64,000 bases of DNA from the NCBI RefSeq assembly GCF_014202505.1, contig NZ_JACHGW010000003.1, forward strand, positions 682,001 to 746,000. The letters are read 5' to 3'. The DNA comes from Armatimonas rosea (GTDB lineage: Bacteria > Armatimonadota > Armatimonadia > Armatimonadales > Armatimonadaceae). Numbering within the stretch: position 1 is the stretch's first letter; every line of letters begins with the position of its first letter. Positions 47,128 to 55,769 of this stretch are shown piece by piece. A program made the translations under genes and the position numbers. A model generated the notes under the pieces. It was given only the letters and a program-made list of their open reading frames with translations, was not told the DNA's origin and ran no database searches.

Positions 47128-48636
47128 CTATTCCTCGTCTTCAACGGGCCCGCGCTGCTTGAGATACGGCTCCCAGAGGTTCATTTTTACGAATAGCTCA
47201 TAGGAGGCATCGGGGCGCAGAGCAAAGAAGCCGGTCATGATGTGGTCTTTGAGCTTGGGCGTCAGGGCTTCGTCGAACTCCGGCGACGCCAGCACGAGGG
47301 GGGCATCGGGGTCTGCGGGGAGCTGGGTCCAGTACCCGATATTCTCGAAGCGGCGGAGGTACCAGGGAAGCGGCCAGTAGTAGCCGTCCTTGGAGAGTAC
47401 CTTGATGACCAGCTTCTCATGGTCGGGGTGCACCTTGGCGAGGTCCTCGATACGGGTCTTGAGCTTGACGACATCGGGGACAGTGGGGGAGAAGACATAG
47501 GGATTTTTATTGCTGGCGAAGTGCACAAAGCTGGTCTGGTAGGAGAGCCAGCCAAGGTGAGCGCTTGCAAGCAAGATCAGCCCTGTGATGAGGGCCTTGG
47601 CAGGGAGCTTGGCGGCTCGCTCAATTAGGCCCGCCACACCGACCCCTGCGAGGAGCGTGAGCGGCATCAGGAAGTTCAGGGCACACCACGGGGTCTTGTA
47701 GGGAATCAGCGAGTAGCCGACCGTGAGAAAGAGCGTGAAGAGGGCGAGGAAGCGCACAAACGGGCGCTCGGCGGTGGTCGGGGGCTTGAGCGCTCCGAAA
47801 ATGCCTAGAAGGAGAATGAGGCTCTCGCTCCAGAGGGGGACGCCCTCGCGGCGGTGCCAGAAGAAGCGCTCCAGATAGTCAAACCAGGGGTTCTTATGAA
47901 GCTCCTCGCCGGCTGCGCGGTGGAGCCAGGGCGTGTAGGCTTGAAAGTACTGCAAGGGGTTGGGACGCGCCTCGGTAGGGAGAGGCCGATAACAACCGTA
48001 CAGAGCCACACAAGCCACCGTGATCGCCACTCCCAGCGCGAGCCAGAAAGACCTACCCAGCGTAGGCCGTTTGCGGCTCACGAGTAGCCAGGCGACCCCG
48101 GCGGCGAAAAATGTCAGCACGGCGGTCTCTTTCGTGGCCACCATCAGCCCCGCGGCGATCCCGGCGGCAATGGGTTTCTTGAGCGTGACCGATGCCAGAA
48201 AGACCAGGGTGAAGACAACCAGAAATACCTCTTGGATGAAGTAGCGGCTGTAGAAAACCAGGGCGGGTGAGAGCGCGGCAAAGAGCCCCGCCCAGAGCAC
48301 GGCCGAGGTGCCGAGCGGCTTTCTCAAGAGGAGGAAGAGGGGGACCAGCGCCGCTCCGACAAGGGCGATCACCAGCCTTAGGTCGGCTTCCTGCAGCGCG
48401 ACAAAGGTCTTGTGGCCGCTCGCCGCGACCGTGGGGAGGGCGGCGTAGTAGATGGTCGGGCCGTGGAACTCGTTGGGGTCGTAGCGGTAGCGACCGTGCT
48501 CCCAGAGCTCACGGAACTTGACCGCGTGCACCGCCTCATCGGCGTGAAAGGGGCGGTTCCCAAGCTGGGGCAGGCGCAAGAGCAGCGCCAGCCCCAGGAG
48601 AAAGAGTGCGAGACCGGCTGAGGCGAAGCGTCTCAC
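47128..48636 (-). CDS. TIGR03663-type membrane glycosyltransferase-like protein (GT39 family)
   Basis: A 502-residue polytopic membrane protein starting at a GTG that overlaps the previous stop (GTGA). The first loop has the GT-C acidic motif in RPFHADEAVHAVKFRELWE. Further membrane helices follow, together with YSRYFIQEVFLVVF, KETAVLTF, the conserved IPYKTPWCALNFL and a periplasmic C-terminal part with KNPYVFSPT. This matches the TIGR03663 family, dolichyl- or undecaprenyl-phosphate-sugar dependent mannosyltransferase-like proteins. It is the third gene of an operon with a secreted discoidin-like protein and a Gfo/Idh oxidoreductase. Confidence 0.9.
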   Translation of the reverse strand: MRRFASAGLALFLLGLALLLRLPQLGNRPFHADEAVHAVKFRELWEHGRYRYDPNEFHGPTIYYAALPTVAASGHKTFVALQEADLRLVIALVGAALVPLFLLLRKPLGTSAVLWAGLFAALSPALVFYSRYFIQEVFLVVFTLVFLASVTLKKPIAAGIAAGLMVATKETAVLTFFAAGVAWLLVSRKRPTLGRSFWLALGVAITVACVALYGCYRPLPTEARPNPLQYFQAYTPWLHRAAGEELHKNPWFDYLERFFWHRREGVPLWSESLILLLGIFGALKPPTTAERPFVRFLALFTLFLTVGYSLIPYKTPWCALNFLMPLTLLAGVGVAGLIERAAKLPAKALITGLILLASAHLGWLSYQTSFVHFASNKNPYVFSPTVPDVVKLKTRIEDLAKVHPDHEKLVIKVLSKDGYYWPLPWYLRRFENIGYWTQLPADPDAPLVLASPEFDEALTPKLKDHIMTGFFALRPDASYELFVKMNLWEPYLKQRGPVEDEE

Positions 48637-49298
48637 TTACTGGGCAGGCCGTAGACCTCGACCTCGGTATAGCGGTTGAGCGGGTCGGTGTAGGTGCTAC
48701 CACGGCTGTAGAGACGAACATAGCGCGCCTTTACTTTATTCGCCGCGATCAGGCGGCCCTCGCTCGTCTCGAAGTACTCGCGGTCCTTGCCGATACCAAG
48801 ACCGGCGCTATTGTCCGCGTCGTTGTTGTAGAGTGTCGTCACCCCCTCCACGAACTTGGGATCGTTGGAGACCTGCACGATCACATCGCGGAAGACCACC
48901 GGCTGCTCGTGGAAGTGCCATACCAGAACATAGGAGAGCTCAGAGGCTGCCTCCAGGTCGATCTGGACCCACTGGAGCTTGGGGTACATCTCGACCGCAC
49001 TGCCCTGCTTGGCGTCCTTGACACCATCGGTGATGAGATCGAGCGAGCCTTCGTAGGGTGCCTTGCTGGCGGTGACTTTCTTGTGGAGCGCGAGGTTGAC
49101 CGTTCCCTTGGGCACCTGGGGAATGGGGCGCGGTCGGCCTAGTGGCTTCTCGACATTGGCGCCTGCGGGTGCATCGGAGGGGGTTCCGATAAAGTTGGGC
49201 TTTGGCAGGACGGCGGGGAGCGGGATGGTGTCCTGCGCGAGCGCGGCTCCGGCGAGCGCCAGGGTCGTGACAAGGGTAAAGAGGTGTGATTTTTTCAT
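48633..49298 (-). CDS. Secreted discoidin (F5/8 type C)-like domain protein
   Basis: A 221-residue protein with a signal peptide (MKKSHLFTLVTTLALAGAAL, cut after ALA). After a Pro-rich linker, residues about 70-221 form one galactose-binding-like jelly roll. It has NLALHKKVTASKAPYEGSLD, the LITDGVKDAKQGS block, WVQIDLEAASELSYVLVWHF and, at the end, VKARYVRLYSRGS and YTEVEVYGL. Such domains bind sugars or other ligands. No enzyme domain is attached. It starts four bases after the oxidoreductase gene and its stop overlaps the next start. Confidence 0.87.
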   Translation of the reverse strand: MKKSHLFTLVTTLALAGAALAQDTIPLPAVLPKPNFIGTPSDAPAGANVEKPLGRPRPIPQVPKGTVNLALHKKVTASKAPYEGSLDLITDGVKDAKQGSAVEMYPKLQWVQIDLEAASELSYVLVWHFHEQPVVFRDVIVQVSNDPKFVEGVTTLYNNDADNSAGLGIGKDREYFETSEGRLIAANKVKARYVRLYSRGSTYTDPLNRYTEVEVYGLPSK

Positions 49299-49302
49299 AG
49301 GG

Positions 49303-50745
49303 TTATGCTTTCGGAAGAGTCCAGCCCTTGCGGTACTCGCGCTGGTAGCTGAGGTTGTTCATCGCCTTCTTATCGTTGGTGACAATCTCCTTGGCGGCGT
49401 CCCAGTGGAGGACATTCTGCGCTTGGTAGGCAAGGTTGGCAAGATGGCAGACCGTGGTTGTCTTGAACATGGAGGCGATATTGGAGCGCATCACCGCCTT
49501 GGTCTTTGTGCCGGCGACGAGCTGCCCGACATGGGCGGGGAGGCCATTGAGGCGCTCGCCCGTGTCGATGGCGGCGGGCTTCTCCACAGGGTTGCCGGCG
49601 GCATCGAAGATCGACCAGCCACTCCGGTCCACGAGAACACTGCCATTGCTCCCAATGAAGAGCGCGCCATGGTCGCGACCAGTGGTTGCGCTTCCGGCAA
49701 GTGCGTTGGGGCCGGTCTTGGTATTGCCGACATGCACCTCCCACTGGAGCATCCACCCCGGAAACTCAATCAAGGCGATCTGGGTATCGGGCGTCGTGCG
49801 GTCGTCGTCGGTGCCGGTGAAGAACTTTCCTCCAAGGCTCATGACCTTGGTCGGCATCACAAAGTCGTCGGTCTTGTTCATGCCAAGCAGGATGGTGTCC
49901 ATCATGTGAACCCCCCAGTCGCCCGTCATGCCCCCCGCGAAGTTGAAGTACCAGCGGAACTTGTAGTGGCAGCGGTTCTCCTGGTAGGGGACAAAGGCGG
50001 CCGGCCCCACCCACATGTCGTAGTCGAGGTCGGCGGGCACGGGCTTGGTGGCCTCCTTGCCCATCACGGCGGCGTTGGGGTCTTGCACCTTCCAGGCGCG
50101 GCAGAGATTGATCTTGCCCAGCTTGCCGGAGCGGACATAGGCCACGGCATCGATAAACTGCTGGAGCGAGCGCTGCCAGGTGCCAACCTGTACCACACTG
50201 TTGTGCTTAGCGGCATGGTTGACCATCTGACGCCCCTCCAGGATATTGTGGGAGATCGGCTTCTCGGTGAAGAGCGCCTTGCCCGCCTGGCAGGCATGGA
50301 TCGCCACCAGAGCGTGCCAGTGGTCGGGGGTGGCGTTGATGACCAGGTCGATATCCTTGCGCTCTAGGACCTTGCGGTAGTCCTTTATCTGTGCCGCTGT
50401 CTGGTCGAGCTTGTCGTCCACCGTGATCGCGGCCTTGCCCATGCGCTTGGCATCGGGGTCGCAGACAGCAACGACATTGATATCCTTGCGGCCCATGAAG
50501 GTGTTGAGGTTGCTCATGCCTTGGCCGCCACAGCCGATCAGGGCGATATTGAGCTTGTCCTGAACGGAGACGCGTCCCGGCACCAGCGCCTCTTCGCCAA
50601 AATCGACCCCGTAGTCGTGGGCCGCACGGCCGTTCTGCGCCCCGTAGACCGGCTGGAGGTCCAGTGCTCCCAGCATTCCCAACCCAAGCGCCGCCTGGCC
50701 CGCTCCGGAGAGTAGGCCACGACGCGTCATCTTTTCCTTATTCAT
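49303..50745 (-). CDS. Tat-exported Gfo/Idh/MocA family oxidoreductase
   Basis: A 480-residue protein. Starting at ATG 50745 it has a twin-arginine leader (MTRRGLLSGAGQAALGLGM). The NAD-binding site follows in LNIALIGCGGQGMSN, then VAVCDPDAKRMG, NATPDHWHALVAIHA and the conserved EKPISHNILEG. The C-terminal domain has the LDYDMWVGPA and GGMTGDWGVHMMDTILLG motifs. An alternative ATG at 50730 would put the RR closer to the N-terminus. These exported forms are common in Planctomycetes and Armatimonadota and may act on sugars outside the cytoplasm with bound cofactor. It is first in a three-gene operon. Confidence 0.93.
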   Translation of the reverse strand: MNKEKMTRRGLLSGAGQAALGLGMLGALDLQPVYGAQNGRAAHDYGVDFGEEALVPGRVSVQDKLNIALIGCGGQGMSNLNTFMGRKDINVVAVCDPDAKRMGKAAITVDDKLDQTAAQIKDYRKVLERKDIDLVINATPDHWHALVAIHACQAGKALFTEKPISHNILEGRQMVNHAAKHNSVVQVGTWQRSLQQFIDAVAYVRSGKLGKINLCRAWKVQDPNAAVMGKEATKPVPADLDYDMWVGPAAFVPYQENRCHYKFRWYFNFAGGMTGDWGVHMMDTILLGMNKTDDFVMPTKVMSLGGKFFTGTDDDRTTPDTQIALIEFPGWMLQWEVHVGNTKTGPNALAGSATTGRDHGALFIGSNGSVLVDRSGWSIFDAAGNPVEKPAAIDTGERLNGLPAHVGQLVAGTKTKAVMRSNIASMFKTTTVCHLANLAYQAQNVLHWDAAKEIVTNDKKAMNNLSYQREYRKGWTLPKA

Positions 50746-50880
50746 ATCAAGCCCTTCAGACGAAGTGATGGTCTTAAAGTTCGCAAGACATTGCGTTTTT
50801 CCCTCCCTCCGCAAAGGAAACTCTGACCTATTCAAATTCCAACCAGATGCCAAAAATAGGATTTAGGAAAATCTAATCTA

Positions 50881-53244
50881 ATGTCCGAGCGCCGCTTCCG
50901 TCCCTTTCGAGCACTGGAAAGTCTTCCTGTGCGCGCTCGCTTGCCTATCTTCCTCCTCGTGCTCAGTGTTCTGATTCTCGCTCTGGCTGTGGCCTGGACC
51001 CGCGAGACCCAGCACCAGCTTACCCACCTGAATGCCCAGGAGCGAACCACCAAGAAAGAGCTGATGGAGCAGATCATCCAGCTCAAGTCGCAGCAGCTCG
51101 CGGGGCTGACCTACGACTACGGCTACTGGGATGACCTGCGGACGTTCTTGGACACGGGCGATAAGACCTGGGCGAAGAACAACCTGATCTCCGTGCTAAA
51201 GGGGCAGAACACCGACGGGCTCTGGATCTACCGACGGGACCAGCGCTGCGTGCTGACGAGCTTTCGTCGCCCGGAGAACACGCTGAAGATCCACGAGGTG
51301 GATGTCTTTAGCCTGCGTCCCGCCGCGAAGGCACACCGCTGGTATCAGGTGGAGGGAAGCACGGTCTGGGAGCTCTACGGGACGACCATCCACCGGGGTG
51401 AGGACGCCGAGCACAAGGGAGCTTACTTTGGCTATATCGTCATTGGGCGCCTTCTTGATCGTAGCTACCTCTCGTCCCTGGAGACGCTATCCCAGTGCCG
51501 GCTCTCGCTGCTGATGGGGGCTCAGACCGAGCTGCTCCCTACGTCCCAACACTTTGACACGAGCCTAAAGGATAATAACAATGTCCCGGTGGCGACCCTT
51601 CGTGCCCGAATGCTGGACTCCCTAGGGCCGGTGATCGAGGACTCCGTTGTCCAGGCCGAAGCCTACTTTGTGGGCATCGCGATCTTGGTGGCGGTGCTGG
51701 TGGGAGTGGCGCTGATCCGCTGGATCGGGAGACCGATTGGACTCCTGGCCGATGCCCTCAAGAGGCGAGATGCCGCGACACTGGGGCCGCTCCTGCACCA
51801 GAAAAATGAGTTTGGGGACCTCGCCCGGCTCGTGCTGGACTTCTTCGTACAGGAGCAAGTGCTCGTGCAGGCACGCAATGAGCTGGAGGAGCGGGTGGCC
51901 GAGCGCACCGAGGCGCTGGCCCACCAAGCCTACCACGATGCCTTGACAGGCCTCCCCAACCGGACTCTTTTCCGCGAGCGGCTCGACAGCGCCCTCGCCC
52001 TTGCCCAGCAGTCTGACCGCGGCTTGGCAGTGGTGTTCATGGACATGGATAACTTCAAGGTGATCAATGACAGCCTTGGCCACGAAGTCGGCGATCTCGT
52101 GCTGCGCCTGGCGGCGGAGCGCATGCTCCTTGCTCTACGAGCTAACGACCTGGTGGCACGGCTCAGTGGGGATGAGTTCGCGCTCCTGCTTCCCGGCGTA
52201 CGAGAGCCCGAGCAGGTCCAGCTGGTCACTACCCGGCTCCAGGAGGCGTTTCAGGCACCCCTGCCGCTGCAAAATAAGCGTCTCGTGGTGACACTGAGTA
52301 TGGGCTCCGCCCTCTTTACGGGGCAAGAGAGTGCCACGGATCTGATCCGAAACGCGGACACGGCGATGTATGTCGCGAAGTCCCAGGGCAAGGGGGGGAT
52401 GGCCCTCTTCGACTCCCAGATGAAACAGCAGGCGGACCGTCGGCTTGAGCTTGAGATCGAGCTCCGGCATGCCCTCGCCGACGATCCTGCGCAGCTGACG
52501 ATCGCCTTCCAGCCGATCTTCTCGCTGACAGAGGGCAGGATTCAGGGGGTGGAGGCACTGGCCCGCTGGAACCACCCGACGCTCGGTGCGATCTCCCCGG
52601 CGCAGTTTATCCCCGTGGCGGAGGAGGCGGGACTCATCGGCGCGGTTGGAGCCTTCGTTCTCGAAGAGGCGGGCCGCCAGGTGGTCGCCTGGAGCAGGCA
52701 GCTGGGTCGGCCCCTCCAGCTGAGTATCAACCTCTCCGTCCGCCAGCTACAAGAGGAAGACATTGTCGAGCGGATCCAGGCGACCCTCCAGAGACTGGGG
52801 ATTGTCGCAGGACAGCTGGAGCTTGAGGTGACCGAGAGTGTGATGATGCAGCACCCAGAGCTGGTCGTCGACCGGCTCTCTCGGCTTCGCAAGAGCGGGA
52901 TTCGGATCGCAGCCGATGACTTCGGGACGGGCTACTCGTCGATGGCGGTGCTTGCCCAGCTCCCGCTCGATGTTATCAAGGTGGATAGGAGCTTTGTGAG
53001 TGGCCTCGAAGAGCACTCCGAGGCAACCGCGATTATCCAGGCGATCCTGGAGCTGGCCCATGCCTTGAACCTTACCACGACGGCGGAAGGAATCGAGACG
53101 CAGCTCCAGTGGGACTCTTTGCAAGAGCTGGGGTGCACCAACGGTCAGGGCTACTTCTTCTGTCGCCCCTTAAGCGCGGAGGCGATCGGGTCTTTCTTGC
53201 TTGAGAAAGAAGCCGCGCTCCCTCCCCAACTCAAGGCCGCATGA
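50881..53244 (+). CDS. CHASE4-HAMP-GGDEF-EAL cyclic-di-GMP signalling protein
   Basis: A 787-residue membrane protein. A first helix (IFLLVLSVLILALAVAW) leads to an extracytoplasmic CHASE4 domain (LTYDYGYWDDLRTFLDTGD, about residues 75-250). A second helix (VGIAILVAVLVGVALI), a HAMP-like segment and a short coiled coil follow. The GGDEF domain (about 355-515) has the active-site variant SGDEF. The EAL domain (about 530-780) has VEALARW, NLSVRQL, DDFGTGYSS, VIKVDRSFV and EGIETQ, consistent with an active phosphodiesterase. It may make or break cyclic-di-GMP. AGGAAAA precedes the ATG. It converges with the response regulator gene, overlapping by 14 nt. Confidence 0.95.
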   Translation: MSERRFRPFRALESLPVRARLPIFLLVLSVLILALAVAWTRETQHQLTHLNAQERTTKKELMEQIIQLKSQQLAGLTYDYGYWDDLRTFLDTGDKTWAKNNLISVLKGQNTDGLWIYRRDQRCVLTSFRRPENTLKIHEVDVFSLRPAAKAHRWYQVEGSTVWELYGTTIHRGEDAEHKGAYFGYIVIGRLLDRSYLSSLETLSQCRLSLLMGAQTELLPTSQHFDTSLKDNNNVPVATLRARMLDSLGPVIEDSVVQAEAYFVGIAILVAVLVGVALIRWIGRPIGLLADALKRRDAATLGPLLHQKNEFGDLARLVLDFFVQEQVLVQARNELEERVAERTEALAHQAYHDALTGLPNRTLFRERLDSALALAQQSDRGLAVVFMDMDNFKVINDSLGHEVGDLVLRLAAERMLLALRANDLVARLSGDEFALLLPGVREPEQVQLVTTRLQEAFQAPLPLQNKRLVVTLSMGSALFTGQESATDLIRNADTAMYVAKSQGKGGMALFDSQMKQQADRRLELEIELRHALADDPAQLTIAFQPIFSLTEGRIQGVEALARWNHPTLGAISPAQFIPVAEEAGLIGAVGAFVLEEAGRQVVAWSRQLGRPLQLSINLSVRQLQEEDIVERIQATLQRLGIVAGQLELEVTESVMMQHPELVVDRLSRLRKSGIRIAADDFGTGYSSMAVLAQLPLDVIKVDRSFVSGLEEHSEATAIIQAILELAHALNLTTTAEGIETQLQWDSLQELGCTNGQGYFFCRPLSAEAIGSFLLEKEAALPPQLKAA

Positions 53245-53884
53245 GCCCCTCGCGCCAGGCATAGACCGCCGCTTGGGTACGATCCGTGACATGGAGCTTG
53301 GCCAGGATATTGCTCACGTGGCTCTTGACGGTCTTCTCGGAGAGAAAGAGGCGCTCGGCGATCTCGGTGTTGGAGAGGCCATCGGCGATTAGGCGGATCA
53401 CCTCCAGCTCCCGTGTGGTCAAGGGGGACTCGGGGGGGGGCGGCTCGCTGGGCTTGCGCTCCCCACTGACTGCCTTCATCATCTGCGCCGCGATCGCGGG
53501 AGAGAGGGTGACCTCGCCAGTAGCTGCCTTGCGAATGGCTGTGGCGATCTCCCCCGCCGCCACATCCTTGAGAAGATACGAGAGTGCCCCCGCGCGGATC
53601 GCCGGGACCACGTGCTCGTCCTCGTGGTAGCTGGTGAGCACGATCACCTGGGTTCGTGGGCTGATCGCCTTCACCCGCCGGGTCGCCTCGACACCGCCCA
53701 TCCCGGGCATGAGCAGGTCCATCAGGACAATATCGGGCGCGAGCTGCTCACAGAGCCGAATCGCCTCCTCGCCGCTCCCCGCCTCTCCCACAACCTTCAG
53801 GTCGGGTTGGGTCTCCAGAAAGGCGCGGACTCCCTGCCGCACGATAGCGTGGTCGTCTGTCAGTAGAACCGTGATCTCGTCCAT
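53231..53884 (-). CDS. NarL/FixJ-family response regulator
   Basis: A 217-residue regulator. The receiver domain starts ITVLLTDDHAIVRQGVRAFL, with the phosphoacceptor Asp in PDIVLMDLLMPGMGG, the Thr/Ser switch in VIVLTSYHEDE and the Lys in YLLKDVAAGEI. A LuxR helix-turn-helix follows from about residue 148 (LTTRELEVIRLIADGLSNTE, then LFLSEKTVKSHVSNILAKL). It follows the histidine kinase gene by 7 nt, so the two are a cognate pair. The targets are unknown. Its 3' end overlaps the convergent GGDEF-EAL gene. Confidence 0.95.
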   Translation of the reverse strand: MDEITVLLTDDHAIVRQGVRAFLETQPDLKVVGEAGSGEEAIRLCEQLAPDIVLMDLLMPGMGGVEATRRVKAISPRTQVIVLTSYHEDEHVVPAIRAGALSYLLKDVAAGEIATAIRKAATGEVTLSPAIAAQMMKAVSGERKPSEPPPPESPLTTRELEVIRLIADGLSNTEIAERLFLSEKTVKSHVSNILAKLHVTDRTQAAVYAWREGLMRP

Positions 53885-53891
53885 GGGCAGG

Positions 53892-54956
53892 TTAGAGCAG
53901 GCGAATCGCGTCTTCCATCCCTAGGAAGTCGTCCATGCGTGCCGGACGTGCCGCGCTATCGCAGCGCACGACAATGCAGCAGCCTGCGCCGGGGGTACTG
54001 AGGAGCTGGAAGCGGCCGCCTGGCAGGGCCTGGGCGCGCTCGCGCATCGTGTGGAGCCCAAAGCCCTCGCCACCGCAGAGCCGGTGCTGGCGGGCATCGA
54101 AGCCACGGCCATTGTCTCGGATCAGAAGACGAACCCCCCCGGCATCGTCGCGGCGGAGCGAGACCTCCACGCGGGTTGCCTCGCTGTGCTTGCTGGCATT
54201 GGCGAGGGCCTCTTGTGCCACACGGAGGAGCCCGTTGGCAGCCTCGGGAGAGAGAGAGGGGAGCTCATCGCTCTCAAAGGTCGTGGGGATGCTGTTGCGG
54301 CGGCTCCAGTCCGAGACATGGCCCTTGAGCAGGATCGCCAGCGGTGCCCCTTGTGCGCTCACGGGGCGCAGCTCTTGGAGGACACTGGTCAGGTCGCGCT
54401 GGGCCTGCTGGGCGAGGTCGTTGGCGGCGTCCAGGCGGGTGAGAGCGAGCTCGGGCTGGGCCGGCAGGAGCGCCTTGGCGGCTCCGATCTGCATCGACGC
54501 GGCAAAAAGATGCTGCTTGACCGTGTCGTGGAGGTCCCGTGCCAAGCGATTGCGCTCCTCTAGGGTAGCGACATCTTGCCGAAGCGCCATGAGATCGCGC
54601 AGCTCTGTGGCCATACGATTGAGCCGCCCCGCGAGCTGGCCCATCTCATCGGTCGCCTCGGGGGCCATGGCGGAGAAGTCCCCCCGCGCCCAGGCATCGG
54701 CGGCCTTGCTCATCGCATCGAAGCGCCACGCCAGCCGCCTCGCCGAGAGGTAGCCCGAGATTCCCGCCACCACCCCGGAGGACAGCGCAAGCACGAGGGC
54801 GCTGGGGAGGAGGCGCTCCAGAAAGTTCGAGCTGGGGCGGTTTCCAAAGAGGCCGAGGAGGACAAAAAATCCCAGGGTGGCCAGGGCCGTGGTCGCAGCA
54901 GCCTTGATATGCGACTCTTTGAGCTGGGTGCGCAGACGGAGCGGGGGCGCTTTCAT
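53892..54956 (-). CDS. Membrane sensor histidine kinase (HisKA_3 type)
   Basis: A 354-residue kinase of the NarX/LiaS/DesK class. Two N-terminal membrane helices (ATTALATLGFFVLLGLFG and LLPSALVLALSSGVVAGISG) have almost no extracytoplasmic loop, then comes a HAMP domain (MSKAADAWARGDFSA). The phosphoacceptor His is in RNRLARDLHDTVKQHLFA. The ATP-binding domain has RVAQEALANASKHSEA, LLIRDNGRGFD and GEGFGLHTMRERA. With so little sensor domain it may sense the membrane itself, as LiaS-type kinases do. TACAAT lies six bases before the ATG, with no Shine-Dalgarno. Confidence 0.95.
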   Translation of the reverse strand: MKAPPLRLRTQLKESHIKAAATTALATLGFFVLLGLFGNRPSSNFLERLLPSALVLALSSGVVAGISGYLSARRLAWRFDAMSKAADAWARGDFSAMAPEATDEMGQLAGRLNRMATELRDLMALRQDVATLEERNRLARDLHDTVKQHLFAASMQIGAAKALLPAQPELALTRLDAANDLAQQAQRDLTSVLQELRPVSAQGAPLAILLKGHVSDWSRRNSIPTTFESDELPSLSPEAANGLLRVAQEALANASKHSEATRVEVSLRRDDAGGVRLLIRDNGRGFDARQHRLCGGEGFGLHTMRERAQALPGGRFQLLSTPGAGCCIVVRCDSAARPARMDDFLGMEDAIRLL

Positions 54957-54962
54957 AGTTGC

Positions 54963-54968
54963 ATTGTA
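54963..54968 (-). promoter_or_regulatory. TACAAT -10-like hexamer 6 nt before the histidine kinase gene
   Basis: TACAAT-N6-ATG on the minus strand without Shine-Dalgarno or recognisable -35 box. It is identical in hexamer and spacing to the motif before the glycosyltransferase at 2880. Confidence 0.5.
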
Positions 54969-55010
54969 CGCCCGTTGTGTCTGTTTCCCCTCGGTCTGGG
55001 GACGGATTTT

Positions 55011-55769
55011 TTAGCGCTCGCCGGCGGCGTGGAGAAAGACCTCTTCGAGTGGGGTGTCGGTGGGGACGATCAGATACTCCAGCTGGTAGCGCTGTGCAAG
55101 CTCGGCGAGGCGCTGGCGGATATCGTCCTCCATGCGCAGCCCTAGCCCGCCCTCGCCCATCTCGGAGCGGTCCATGAGGTGGATCAAGACAATACGGGCC
55201 TCACCGGTCAAAAGCGCGGGCGCACCCCACTCCCAGTTGCGGTCCCGAAAGTCTGAGAGGAGCAGAAAGAGTGAGCGGCGCGAGGTCCGGCGGACCCGCT
55301 TGCGCAGGGCCCAGGCGAAGTTGCGGGTTCCGCCTGCGCGGAGCCCTTCCAGGTAGTGCAGGACCATCCCGATGTCCTCGGGCTGCTGGAGCACGGGGCT
55401 GCGGACGCCGCGTGCGGGCGAGAGGGCAGTAACCTCGAAGCGCTGCTCCCGGAGCGCCGTGGCGTAGCCCAGCGCAGCGGTGAAGCGGCGGGCGAAGTCG
55501 AACTTGGGGGAGGGCTCTGGCGGGGTGTAGCCCGAGAAGGTCATCGCCACCGAGGCATCGAGGAGCACATGGAGGGTGGTGTTCTCCAGGCGGAGCAGGC
55601 GGATCAGCAGGCGCTCTAGCCGGGTCGACTTGCGGGTGGGCTCGCTCCGTCGTGCCAGCCGGAACAGCGACTCGCTCCGCGGTGTCCGGCGCCCTGCGCG
55701 GCGCGCCTCGTTCTCACTGCTGGGAAGCGCACTCTCCAGCTTCTGCACAAACTCGGGATCAAGAAGCAT
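55011..55769 (-). CDS. DUF58 domain protein (vWA-like)
   Basis: A 252-residue protein. The vWA-like core begins near residue 85 with LHVLLDASVAMTF, the remnant of a metal-ion-dependent adhesion site (Asp-x-Ser). It continues with FDFARRFTAALGYATALREQ and SLFLLLSDFRDRNW. It lacks membrane segments, so the protein is cytoplasmic or attached through partners. DUF58 proteins are often encoded with MoxR ATPases and vWA membrane proteins, but here the partner is the rhomboid gene immediately upstream, whose 3' end it overlaps by 11 nt. No MoxR gene is nearby. Function unknown. Confidence 0.9.
   Translation of the reverse strand: MLLDPEFVQKLESALPSSENEARRAGRRTPRSESLFRLARRSEPTRKSTRLERLLIRLLRLENTTLHVLLDASVAMTFSGYTPPEPSPKFDFARRFTAALGYATALREQRFEVTALSPARGVRSPVLQQPEDIGMVLHYLEGLRAGGTRNFAWALRKRVRRTSRRSLFLLLSDFRDRNWEWGAPALLTGEARIVLIHLMDRSEMGEGGLGLRMEDDIRQRLAELAQRYQLEYLIVPTDTPLEEVFLHAAGER

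Noticed and set aside
49063-50367. Plus-strand ORF of 434 codons
   Set aside because: A shadow of the Gfo/Idh oxidoreductase and discoidin-like genes; no plausible domain or ribosome-binding site.
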